Shown here: piece by piece, positions 36,647 through 44,852 of the stretch
Numbering within the stretch: the stretch's first letter is position 1
How the letters are laid out: each line of letters opens with the position of its first letter
Source of the DNA: UBA2779 sp965232615
GTDB taxonomy: Bacteria > Spirochaetota > Spirochaetia > DSM-2461
Length of the DNA: 64,000 nt
Direction: 5' to 3'
Assembly (NCBI GenBank): GCA_965232615.1
Contig: OZ246985.1
Location: 1,550,001-1,614,000, forward strand
The notes under the pieces: model-generated
Told to the model about the DNA's origin: nothing
Databases searched by the model: none
The model's input: the letters and a program-made list of their open reading frames with translations, nothing else
Program-made: the position numbers and the translations under genes

Positions 36647-37706
36647 GAGTGGAAAACTGCTTTTGTATATCTGTATGTTTCTTGCAACAGCATCTCTATT
36701 CGCCCAAAATGCGAGCGACAGCAGAATACTGAATCTATTCGACGACACTGTCAAAGCCGCGTTTTTCAATGTCTATGCTGAACAAAATGGAGAGGAAATC
36801 CTGTTGTGGGATAACCAGAGCAGGGATTCAACATCGAAATGGTTAATCAGTATTGATGGGAAAATTGTTAAATTCAAAAAAAGCAACTGGAACAAAATCA
36901 TGAAGGAAAATGAGAATAAGTATTCCCTCTCATACAATGAACCTGAGTTTGAAATGGAGCAGGTATTGGTGTTTCAAGATGACAGGCAGAATGGAAGTAT
37001 AAAGATGATATTCACCAATAACTCAGATTCCAGTGTTAATCTGCGTTCATCTATACTTCTTGATACCTATATCGGCGAAGAAAGCAATGTTCCGTTTCGC
37101 GTATCAGATGACATTCCTGTAACAACAGAAACAGAATTTCTTGATCAAAATGTCCCTGAGTGGATATCGATGTCTGATGGGGGCAATGGTATATCTCTGT
37201 TCATTGGATTTAACCTGGATTTACCAGTGACGCCAAAGAGGCTGGTATTGGCAAATTACTATAGATTGAATTCTCAAGGCTTCAATCACAGGGTTATCAA
37301 TACACGGAATTTTGATAACATTCATTACAAAGGACAGATCGACAGTGCTATACTGACTGAGTATAAATCGGTCGATGTCCCGGTTGGAAGAAGTGTTGAG
37401 TTTGAATTCTTCTTTGGCTTTGAAAAAACAAGAGTTAAAAATAAAATCCCTGTATCAAATACGATCCCTAAACCGCAGTCGGAACCGGATACAATCCCGG
37501 AAGCACAATCAAATACTGAAGCACAGGAATTGCAGCTGGAAAAGAACATCTTATATGAACGGCAGCAGATCATTGACGCATTGCTGGAAGAAATCAACGC
37601 TCTGATACAGAATCAGTCAGAATTGACCGAGGAGTCGGTCAGAGTGATCGAATCCAGGGTCCATGAACAGGAGCAGCTTCGAAGGGAGTATGAAACTCCA
37701 CAGTAA
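36639..37706 (+). CDS. Exported protein of unknown function with C-terminal coiled coil
   Basis: I do not recognise this 355-residue protein. It has a signal peptide (LLLYICMFLATASLFAQ), a beta-rich globular part (about 25-270), a Pro/Gln/Glu/Ser linker (about 275-300), and a Glu/Gln-rich coiled coil to the end. The middle part resembles an immunoglobulin-like or jelly-roll fold in its alternating pattern, but no motif is decisive. GGAG ten bases upstream supports the ATG at 36639. Overlaps with both neighbours suggest a three-gene module of envelope proteins. Confidence 0.7.
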   Translation: MNKSGKLLLYICMFLATASLFAQNASDSRILNLFDDTVKAAFFNVYAEQNGEEILLWDNQSRDSTSKWLISIDGKIVKFKKSNWNKIMKENENKYSLSYNEPEFEMEQVLVFQDDRQNGSIKMIFTNNSDSSVNLRSSILLDTYIGEESNVPFRVSDDIPVTTETEFLDQNVPEWISMSDGGNGISLFIGFNLDLPVTPKRLVLANYYRLNSQGFNHRVINTRNFDNIHYKGQIDSAILTEYKSVDVPVGRSVEFEFFFGFEKTRVKNKIPVSNTIPKPQSEPDTIPEAQSNTEAQELQLEKNILYERQQIIDALLEEINALIQNQSELTEESVRVIESRVHEQEQLRREYETPQ

Positions 37707-38769
37707 AGATCTCAAACGGGCATGTTACTGGCAGGCAGCTGGCAGACATGAGAAAGTCATAAGATTTCTGGAACCAAAAGTACCGCTTTACCTGGAAGAT
37801 CCCGATTACTATACGATTCTGGGAAAAGCCTGTTTGGAACATGGAAATACTAAAGATGCATGGATTTATCTTAACCGGGGATTGCAGATTGATCCGTATA
37901 ATCTCAATATCAGATTATGTCTGGCATTCAATTACCTTAAAAGAAAAGATCCCGCAACAGCATTAAAAATCTGGTTGGAAATTCTGGATGACTATCCAGG
38001 GAATAGATATGCCATCAGGGGAATAAATTCTCTCAAAGGTCTCAAGAGCATGGAATCTCAGGAACGTTTTATCGACAGAATACATGGAAGGCATTATCTC
38101 CCAAACCTGAAAAACAGATGGCCGGAAAGGGTCGTTCTAATTCTTACTTTCTTAGTCATTTTCTCAACATCTTTCTATTATAGAAATACACTGTGGAACC
38201 TGGTTGAACTACAGATAATGAAGATGGAACAACGGCCTGGAACTGAAATCTTTGTTCCAGACAGCAGCATCCTTATACAGGAAGAGTCAGATGCTGTGAA
38301 TCCCATGACGGACCGGGAAGTTTCCCGTACATTGAAGAAGTCTTTGAGGCATTTCAAAAACTATGAAGATAACAGTGCTCGTTTTGAACTGAACAAAATA
38401 CGGAATGCTAATATTAGTGAGAGTGTCAGGCAGCAGGTAACACTTATTCTTGAATCTCTTGCTGAATCGACAATTGAGACGATTGAAACAAACTTCACGT
38501 ATCGAGAGGTCAGCGCCAATCCCCGGCTTTACGAGGATTGCTGGATTCTGTGGACTGGGGTTACAGCCAATGTTGAATTCAATGAAGATGCAATCAGTTT
38601 TGATTTTCTTATAGGTTATCATGAAGGAGAGATTCTTGAAGGACGAGTACCGGTTATTGTGCCATTTCTGGCCGTGATGGAACCTTTGACTCTTGAACTA
38701 CTGGCCCGTGTTGAGCTTGATGAAGAAGGATTTCATCTCGTCGCTAAAACTCTTCATTTTCAGCGCTGA
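37690..38769 (+). CDS. Membrane-anchored TPR protein of unknown function
   Basis: The 359-residue product has N-terminal TPR repeats (about 5-110: YYTILGKACLEHGNTKDAWI, LCLAFNYLKRKDPATALKIW), one transmembrane helix (about 133-153, VVLILTFLVIFSTSFYY), then an extracytoplasmic domain of about 200 residues. The TPR part should therefore face the cytoplasm. Start is uncertain: the ATG at 37690 follows AAGGGAG very closely, and an ATG at 37663 would add nine residues. It overlaps the preceding gene. No function can be assigned beyond protein-protein contacts linking cytoplasm and periplasm. Confidence 0.7.
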   Translation: MKLHSKDLKRACYWQAAGRHEKVIRFLEPKVPLYLEDPDYYTILGKACLEHGNTKDAWIYLNRGLQIDPYNLNIRLCLAFNYLKRKDPATALKIWLEILDDYPGNRYAIRGINSLKGLKSMESQERFIDRIHGRHYLPNLKNRWPERVVLILTFLVIFSTSFYYRNTLWNLVELQIMKMEQRPGTEIFVPDSSILIQEESDAVNPMTDREVSRTLKKSLRHFKNYEDNSARFELNKIRNANISESVRQQVTLILESLAESTIETIETNFTYREVSANPRLYEDCWILWTGVTANVEFNEDAISFDFLIGYHEGEILEGRVPVIVPFLAVMEPLTLELLARVELDEEGFHLVAKTLHFQR

Positions 38770-38772
38770 CCA

Positions 38773-38801
38773 TTGATTTCCAGCGATTATAAGTATAGAT
38801 T
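38773..38801 (+). promoter_or_regulatory. Candidate recA promoter
   Basis: TTGATT (38773-38778) and TAGATT (38796-38801) lie 17 bp apart, four matches each to the consensus. Transcription would begin near 38808, about 50 nt before recA and just before the dyad at 38817-38840. Confidence 0.4.
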
Positions 38802-38816
38802 AAGCAGAATCTCAAA

Positions 38817-38840
38817 ATAATGACCATTACAGGTCGTTAT
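38817..38840. promoter_or_regulatory. 9-bp dyad upstream of recA (candidate operator or RNA hairpin)
   Basis: ATAATGACC (38817-38825) and GGTCGTTAT (38832-38840) are complementary at eight of nine positions around ATTACA. It lies 20-44 bases before the recA start. It could bind a LexA-like SOS repressor or form an mRNA hairpin; no lexA lies in the window to compare. Confidence 0.4.
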
Positions 38841-38860
38841 AACTATTCAGGAGGCTTGCT

Positions 38861-39958
38861 ATGGGTAGAAGTAGAGAAACAGTAAAAGAAATGGGCAATA
38901 AAGAAAAAGCTGTTGAAGCAGCTCGTCAACAGATAGAGAAGCAATTCGGTATTGGATCACTCATGAAAATGGGTGATAAGCAGCAGATGAAGATAGAGAC
39001 AATTCCTTCAGGATCCATACTCCTGGATGATGCCCTGGGAGTTGGCGGTTATCCCAAAGGAAGAATAATAGAAATTTTCGGGCCTGAATCCTCAGGCAAA
39101 ACAACTCTGGCCCTGCATGCTATCGCAGAAGCTCAGAAAAAAGGTGGTATCGCTGCATTTGTGGACGCCGAACATGCCCTGGATCCGATATACGCTGGAG
39201 ATCTTGGAGTTGATGTCGAAAATCTCTGGGTCAGTCAGCCGGATACCGGAGAACAGGCGCTGGAAATTGCTGAAAGTCTGGTGCGTTCGGGAGGAATTGC
39301 AGTCATTGTTGTTGACTCAGTCGCCGCGTTAACCCCACAGGCAGAAATTACCGGTGAGATGGGCGACTCCCATGTTGGTCTTCAAGCACGATTAATGAGT
39401 CAGGCTTTGAGAAAGCTAACGGCAACTATCAGCAAGTCAGGATGTTGCCTGATATTTATTAATCAGATCCGGATGAAAATTGGCATCATGTTTGGCAACC
39501 CTGAAACAACAACGGGTGGCAACGCACTAAAATTCTATTCGTCCATCCGTCTGGAAGTAAGAAAGACGGAAACCATATCCAGAGGGCAGGATAATGCTGT
39601 CGGTAATAGAATTCGAGTGAAAGTGGTGAAAAACAAAGTAGCGCCACCTTTTCGCAAAGTGGAGTTGGAACTCATGTTTGGAAAAGGCATCTCAATAACT
39701 GGAAGCTTACTGGATGGCGGCATCGCGCATGAACTTATCAATAAAAGCGGAAGCTGGTACTCTATTGGTGAAAACCGAATAGGGCAGGGTAGGGAGAGTG
39801 CGAAACAGTTCCTGCAGGACAATCCAGAGATTACAGCGGAAATTGAAAAGACTTTGAGAGAAAAACTATTTCCCGCTATCTCATCCGGAACTGAAACAGA
39901 AAAGCCTGTGGGAACGAGGCAGCGAAGTACTGATACCGGACTTTCCGGTGCTTCGTGA
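38861..39958 (+). CDS. recA: Recombinase RecA
   Basis: RecA forms the strand-exchange filament and triggers the SOS response. The 365-residue product has Walker A GPESSGKT at residues 74-81, FVDAEHALDP, VIVVDSVAAL (Walker B) and MSQALRKLTATISKSG, followed by FINQIRMKIGIMFGNPETTTGG (DNA-binding loop L2 region split around INQIR). AGGAGG six bases before the ATG is the strongest Shine-Dalgarno in this part of the window. The C-terminal tail is short and only mildly acidic. folK overlaps its stop by 4 bp, an unusual partner. Confidence 0.97.
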   Translation: MGRSRETVKEMGNKEKAVEAARQQIEKQFGIGSLMKMGDKQQMKIETIPSGSILLDDALGVGGYPKGRIIEIFGPESSGKTTLALHAIAEAQKKGGIAAFVDAEHALDPIYAGDLGVDVENLWVSQPDTGEQALEIAESLVRSGGIAVIVVDSVAALTPQAEITGEMGDSHVGLQARLMSQALRKLTATISKSGCCLIFINQIRMKIGIMFGNPETTTGGNALKFYSSIRLEVRKTETISRGQDNAVGNRIRVKVVKNKVAPPFRKVELELMFGKGISITGSLLDGGIAHELINKSGSWYSIGENRIGQGRESAKQFLQDNPEITAEIEKTLREKLFPAISSGTETEKPVGTRQRSTDTGLSGAS

Positions 39959-40461
39959 CAAAAATCTGGCTTGGTCTCGGCTCTAATATTGGAGACAGGG
40001 CGTCTCAGATTGGAAATGCCATTAGATATCTGGAAGAATTTGTTGATCAAATCGTTCAATCGCCACTGTACGAAACAGAACCACAGGACTATTTGAAACA
40101 GAGAAATTTCCTGAATAATGTGATTAGAGGACAAACCGAACTGAATCCCTGTCAGCTTCTGAAGCATATAGGTGAAGTTGAGAAGAAATGTGGCCGTCAG
40201 AGAAAAAAACATTTTCCTGCAAAAGGACCAAGAACTGTCGATATTGATATCCTGCTGTGGGGAAATCAAGTCATCAGATCTCAGGAAATGCATGAGTGCG
40301 ACTTGATTGTACCTCATCCTGCAATGACTAGAAGATTATTCGTTCTCAAGCCGCTTCAGGATATTGATCCAGATATTATGGATCCCACAGATGGTATATT
40401 GTATTCTCACAAAGCTTTGAAACTATTGGATCAATATGTTGAAGTATATCATACGGGGTGA
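39955..40461 (+). CDS. folK: 2-amino-4-hydroxy-6-hydroxymethyldihydropteridine pyrophosphokinase
   Basis: FolK transfers pyrophosphate from ATP to the hydroxymethyl-pterin in folate synthesis. The 168-residue product has GLGSNIGDR at the start, SPLYETEP, FLNNVI, and the signature GPRTVDIDILLWG followed by LIVPHPAMTRRLFVL. The GTG start overlaps the recA stop as GTGA. No folP or folB is nearby, so the gene is separated from the rest of the pathway. Confidence 0.94.
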   Translation: MTKIWLGLGSNIGDRASQIGNAIRYLEEFVDQIVQSPLYETEPQDYLKQRNFLNNVIRGQTELNPCQLLKHIGEVEKKCGRQRKKHFPAKGPRTVDIDILLWGNQVIRSQEMHECDLIVPHPAMTRRLFVLKPLQDIDPDIMDPTDGILYSHKALKLLDQYVEVYHTG

Positions 40462-40469
40462 GCACTTAA

Positions 40470-41195
40470 GTGAATAAGCAGACAGATGGCAAGCGTCAAT
40501 ATCGGCTTTCTCAATTTGATGGTCCTCTTGATTTACTGTTGTTCCTCATAAGAAAGAATGAAGTCAGCATATATGACATCCCCATCGCAGAGATTACAGA
40601 GCAGTATCTGGATTATCTCAAGTATACGACAACAGTGAACCTTGAGGATATTACAGAGTTTTATCTCATTGCAGCGACATTGCTATACATTAAGTCCCGC
40701 ATGCTTCTTCCTGTTGATGTCAATCTTGAAGACGAGCTTGAAGACCCAAGGCAGGAGTTAGTTCATCAATTGATTGAGTATGAAAGAATCCGTAAGCTTA
40801 CCGACTTGATGGCTGAACAGGAAAACCAGACTGAGTGGGTAGTGGAAAGAAAAAACACACAGGCAATACTTCCTTTTCCGGACGAAAATGATCTTTGGAA
40901 TCAAATTGGCCCATGGGAACTGTTGAAGAGTTTCAGCAAAGTGATTAAAAATCTGGGAGGTGAGAAAGTCATCAGTTTATGGGAAGAATTCTCAATAAAG
41001 GAAAAAATAACATTGATTCAAGAGTTTCTTGAGGATAGGATTGAGTTTGTGTTTGATGATCTGATAGTGAATCCCGGTTCAATTCTGGAAGTGGTGAGTG
41101 CGTTTCTTGCCGTTCTTGAACTGGCCAGGGGCGGTCTGATAGATGTTTATCAGAATCGTCTCTTCGGCGATATAAGAATCAAACAAATGGTATGA
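40470..41195 (+). CDS. scpA: Segregation and condensation protein ScpA
   Basis: ScpA is the kleisin that bridges the SMC heads in bacterial condensin. The 241-residue product has the N-terminal family signature FDGPLDLLLFLIRKNEVSI, with DIPIAEITEQYLDYL, and a C-terminal winged-helix (about 165-240). GTG at 40470 has a poor Shine-Dalgarno. scpB follows after 7 bp; smc is not in the window. Confidence 0.94.
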   Translation: MNKQTDGKRQYRLSQFDGPLDLLLFLIRKNEVSIYDIPIAEITEQYLDYLKYTTTVNLEDITEFYLIAATLLYIKSRMLLPVDVNLEDELEDPRQELVHQLIEYERIRKLTDLMAEQENQTEWVVERKNTQAILPFPDENDLWNQIGPWELLKSFSKVIKNLGGEKVISLWEEFSIKEKITLIQEFLEDRIEFVFDDLIVNPGSILEVVSAFLAVLELARGGLIDVYQNRLFGDIRIKQMV

Positions 41196-41202
41196 ATGAC
41201 GA

Positions 41203-41748
41203 ATGAATATGGAAGCCAATGCCCAGATTGTTGAGGCAGTTCTTCTACTTGAAGTCGAACCCGTCAACGAATCTACTCTGGCCCGAATAGCCGGACTCTC
41301 CGTAGAAGAAGTAAAAAAAGCTCTACAAATACTTGAAAAAAGGTATTCATCGGATGAATTCGGTATAACTCCGGTGAAAATAGCTGGAGGTTGGGCACTG
41401 TCTCCAAAAGAACATCTCCAGGACAGACTCAAATCTCGTTATGGTAAAAAGAGAACAGACCGGCTTTCCCGTGCGGCATTGGAAACACTTTCAATTGTGG
41501 CCTATTCTCAACCCCTAACACGAAGTGAAATAGAGAATCTACGAGGAGTCAATGCTGACAGCATGATTCGAATTCTCAAGGATAAAAATCTCATCAGGGA
41601 AGTTGGCAGTAAGGATACACCTGGCCGTCCATCTCTTTATGGAACAACTAAGGAATTCCTGAAAGTTTTCAGATTAGAAAGCATAGCGGATCTACCGAAA
41701 CTTGATGAACAGGAACTGGAGAGGTTTGCTCAAAATGAAGATGCATGA
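41203..41748 (+). CDS. scpB: Segregation and condensation protein ScpB
   Basis: ScpB dimers bind ScpA in the SMC complex. The 181-residue product has two winged-helix domains: the first around IVEAVLLLEVEPVNESTLA, the second with RAALETLSIVAYSQPLTRSEIENLRGVNAD and GRPSLYGTT, both family marks. An alternative ATG lies two codons downstream at 41209. It overlaps the next gene by 14 bp. Confidence 0.94.
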   Translation: MNMEANAQIVEAVLLLEVEPVNESTLARIAGLSVEEVKKALQILEKRYSSDEFGITPVKIAGGWALSPKEHLQDRLKSRYGKKRTDRLSRAALETLSIVAYSQPLTRSEIENLRGVNADSMIRILKDKNLIREVGSKDTPGRPSLYGTTKEFLKVFRLESIADLPKLDEQELERFAQNEDA

Positions 41749-42490
41749 AGAAGGGGGCATCAGACTGCAGGTTCGATTGGCCCGGTCAGGATTGGGCTCT
41801 CGGCGGAAATGTGAGGAATTCATTGCGGATGGACGAGTCATGGTTAACCACCAGATTGTTACGCGGCCTGGTACCAGAGTGAACCCTGGTGATGAGGTCA
41901 GGCTGGACAATCATCCAGTCCGGGACGAGAAGAGAAAGGTTTACATTGTGCTCCATAAGCCATCTGGATTTCTGTGCTCTGATGAAGATCAGTATGGCCG
42001 TTCCCTGACGAAAAGTCTCCTGGATGTTGTTGTCAAGGAGAGAATTTTTAATGTGGGCCGTCTGGACTACATGACAAGCGGATTGATCTTTTACACGAAT
42101 GATGGGAAATTTGCACGAACGCTCATGCATCCATCCAGTAATATTGAGAAAGAATACGTCGTAACCACAAAAAACCAGATTCCAGAAGATCTCATAACAC
42201 GCTTCCTGTCAGGAATCACTGTGGATGGGATAAGATATAAGGCCGTAAGAGCCAGAATTACTGGCCCACGAACAGTCAGCATTGTTTTAGCAGAAGGAAA
42301 AAACAGAGAATTGCGACGGGTATTTCTTTCCGCCTCCGTCAGTATAAAGAAAGTTCATCGTGTACGAATAGGCCCAGTGCATATCAAGGGTATAGCCTCA
42401 GGACATTTCAGGCATTTGAAGTCCTGGGAAATTGCCACCTTCTTATCGGTAGGTGAACGTGAAGAGAGTGCTCATGGTTATCGCCATTGA
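41735..42490 (+). CDS. RsuA/RluB-family rRNA pseudouridine synthase
   Basis: The 251-residue product has an N-terminal S4 RNA-binding domain (about 8-55, RLARSGLGSRRKCEEFI) and a catalytic domain with VGRLDYMTSGLIFYTNDG, containing the nucleophilic Asp of the GRLD motif. GKNRELRRVF is the family's C-terminal signature. RluB makes pseudouridine 2605 in 23S rRNA; placement next to scpAB and cmk is typical of RluB in many bacteria, but the precise target is inferred. GGAGAGG ten bases upstream supports ATG at 41735. Confidence 0.9.
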   Translation: MKMHEEGGIRLQVRLARSGLGSRRKCEEFIADGRVMVNHQIVTRPGTRVNPGDEVRLDNHPVRDEKRKVYIVLHKPSGFLCSDEDQYGRSLTKSLLDVVVKERIFNVGRLDYMTSGLIFYTNDGKFARTLMHPSSNIEKEYVVTTKNQIPEDLITRFLSGITVDGIRYKAVRARITGPRTVSIVLAEGKNRELRRVFLSASVSIKKVHRVRIGPVHIKGIASGHFRHLKSWEIATFLSVGEREESAHGYRH

Positions 42491-43118
42491 CGGCCCCGCA
42501 GGGGTGGGAAAAAGCTCACTCGCTCACCGAATCGCCAGGGAAATGGATTTTTTCAATCTGAATTCAGGGGCTTTCTACCGGGCTGTCGCCTTGAAAATAC
42601 TTGATTTGGGACTGCAGAATGCACCGAGAGAAACACTCATAGAAGCAGCCGATCATGCCAGGCTGGATGTTGTTGATAATAATTTATACCTGGATGGCAG
42701 GGAAGTGGAGAGCCGACTGCGCAGTGATCTTGTCGATCACTGGTCTTCGGTTCTGTCCTCAATAGTGCCCATTCGGCATGCTGTAAACAGGCACTTGCAC
42801 AGAATAGCAAAGGGATTGTCCCTTGTTGCCGAAGGCCGGGATATGACCACTGTTGTTTTCCCACAGGCCGATATTAAGATCTACCTCACAGCAAATCCTG
42901 ATGTCAGAGCACTGCGAAGATTCAGGCAGGGAAGCAGTGCCATGAGTCTGTCAGAAATCAAAGAATCCATCCAGGATCGTGATACTCGCGATACTCATAA
43001 GGAAGAAGGTTCACTGAGTATAGCCAAAGATGCTGTCGTTGTTGATACTTCCAACTTGACCATTGATGAAGTATATATTAAAGTTATGAAATTAATTCAA
43101 CCTGTCTACAATAAATAG
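42474..43118 (+). CDS. cmk: Cytidylate kinase
   Basis: Cmk phosphorylates CMP and dCMP. The 214-residue product begins MVIAIDGPAGVGKSS (P-loop at residues 7-14) and has NSGAFYRAVAL, the EGRDMTTVVFPQADIKIYL segment and RDTRDTHKEEG near the lid. Three in-frame GTG codons lie upstream (42453-42468), but the ATG gives the canonical N-terminus and follows GAAGAGAG. The gene overlaps the pseudouridine synthase by 17 bp and precedes rpsA by 19 bp, a common pair. Confidence 0.94.
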   Translation: MVIAIDGPAGVGKSSLAHRIAREMDFFNLNSGAFYRAVALKILDLGLQNAPRETLIEAADHARLDVVDNNLYLDGREVESRLRSDLVDHWSSVLSSIVPIRHAVNRHLHRIAKGLSLVAEGRDMTTVVFPQADIKIYLTANPDVRALRRFRQGSSAMSLSEIKESIQDRDTRDTHKEEGSLSIAKDAVVVDTSNLTIDEVYIKVMKLIQPVYNK

Positions 43119-43137
43119 ATAAACTTGGGGAGAAGTC

Positions 43138-44835
43138 ATGCCCGATTCGGATTCCAACGCTCAGGAGAGCAATCAAGACCAGCTTCAGGAAGAATTCCTG
43201 AAATCCCTCTCACACGCCAAAGTAGGAGAACTTATAAAGGGAACTGTAATTCACATCGACAATGAGTTTGTCTACCTGGATGTCGGACTGAAATCGGATG
43301 GTAGAATTCCAATTGATGAATTTGTCGATCTCCCGGCTAATGGTGATTCTGTGCAGGTGATTCTCCTCGAGCGGGAAACCTCAAGTGGTGGAATTGTCAT
43401 ATCAAAGAAAAAAGCAGAGATGAGGGTTTTCTGGAAAGATCTCAAGACAGCCTTTGAAAACCAGATGCCTGTCAACGGGAAAGTCCTCAGATCAGTGAAG
43501 GGTGGTTATGAGATATCACTTGGATGTGATATGAAAGCTTTTTGTCCAATCAGCAAGATGGATATTCAGCGGATCGGAACTCCTGAGGATTATATCGGGC
43601 TTGAATCACCGTTTATAATTGACCGTTTGTTCAGTGAAAATAAAGTCAATATAGTTCTCACTCGACGTCTCTGGCTCGAAAGAGAAACGGAAAAGAATCT
43701 GGAGGCCTTCTTTGAGCAGGTCAATGTTGGTGACGAAGTGGAGGGAGTAATTAAAAGCTTTACCTCCTTCGGTGCCTTTATTGACCTCGGGGGATTTGAT
43801 GGACTGCTCCATATGAATGATATGAACTGGGGGCATGTCAACCGGCCCAGAGATTATGTGAAAAAAGGTGAGAAGATTAAACTCAAAGTAATACGGCTTG
43901 ACCATGAGAACAAGAAAATAAATCTTTCATTGAAGCATTTTCAGCCAGATCCATGGTCGACTTTTGAAGAAAAATATCATTTGAACCAGATTGTGAAGGG
44001 ACGAGTAACGAAAATGACAAATTTTGGCGCCTTCATTGAGTTTGAAGAAGGAATTGAAGGTTTGGCTCACATCTCTGAATTCTCATGGATTAAACGTGTT
44101 AAGCATCCCAATGAAATATTCAGTATTGGTGATGAGTGTGAGGCCATGATACTTGGCTATGATGTTCCCAATGGACGTATTTCGCTGGGAATCAAGCAGG
44201 TTCTTCCCAACCCCTGGGATGAAATTGACAAAAAATACCCTGTTGGTACAAAAGGAAAGTGGCTGGTAAAAAAAATTACCAATGCCGGAGCCTTTGTCCA
44301 ATTGGAAGATGGCATTGAGGCATTCCTTCATTCCGATGATTTATCCTGGACAAGGAAGATCCGGAATGTGGGAAGTATGTTAACTGAAAATGAAGAGATA
44401 GAGGCTGTGGTTATAAGTGTCAGCCCTCAGGATCGACGAATACGGTTGGGGATTAAACAGTTGAATGATGATCCCTGGATTGGTTTCCAGAAGAAATATC
44501 CTATGGGAACCATTATCAAGGGAGAAATCATAAGTAAAACTGAGTTTGGTGCTTTTGTGAAAACGGATGAAGATATTGAAGGCCTTCTTCACAAAAACAA
44601 CCTTCCTACTTCCAGTGAGTCGAATTCAGATGAGGAACTGGCCGCTCTGCGTATTGGTGATGTCGTCGAAGTTGCCATCATCGAAATAAATCCAGCCAGA
44701 CAGAAGCTTTCTTTATCGATGAAAGAAGCTCAGCTCAAGCAGGAACAGGCTGAAATATCCAAATACATGGATAGTGATGATGATTCTAAGGATTCTTACA
44801 CATTGGCAGACATGCTTGAGGATAAAAGTGAATAA
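43138..44835 (+). CDS. rpsA: 30S ribosomal protein S1
   Basis: S1 binds mRNA and helps it dock on the 30S subunit. The 565-residue product carries six S1 repeats at about residues 33-100, 115-180, 197-268, 284-355, 370-442 and 458-530; examples are EVEGVIKSFTSFGAFIDLGG and VKGRVTKMTNFGAFIEF. The first two are the divergent ribosome-binding type. GGGGAG seven bases before the ATG is a good site. The C-terminus is acidic. The next ORF starts 17 bp later. Confidence 0.96.
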   Translation: MPDSDSNAQESNQDQLQEEFLKSLSHAKVGELIKGTVIHIDNEFVYLDVGLKSDGRIPIDEFVDLPANGDSVQVILLERETSSGGIVISKKKAEMRVFWKDLKTAFENQMPVNGKVLRSVKGGYEISLGCDMKAFCPISKMDIQRIGTPEDYIGLESPFIIDRLFSENKVNIVLTRRLWLERETEKNLEAFFEQVNVGDEVEGVIKSFTSFGAFIDLGGFDGLLHMNDMNWGHVNRPRDYVKKGEKIKLKVIRLDHENKKINLSLKHFQPDPWSTFEEKYHLNQIVKGRVTKMTNFGAFIEFEEGIEGLAHISEFSWIKRVKHPNEIFSIGDECEAMILGYDVPNGRISLGIKQVLPNPWDEIDKKYPVGTKGKWLVKKITNAGAFVQLEDGIEAFLHSDDLSWTRKIRNVGSMLTENEEIEAVVISVSPQDRRIRLGIKQLNDDPWIGFQKKYPMGTIIKGEIISKTEFGAFVKTDEDIEGLLHKNNLPTSSESNSDEELAALRIGDVVEVAIIEINPARQKLSLSMKEAQLKQEQAEISKYMDSDDDSKDSYTLADMLEDKSE

Positions 44836-44852
44836 CCGGGGTCACTGTCTTT

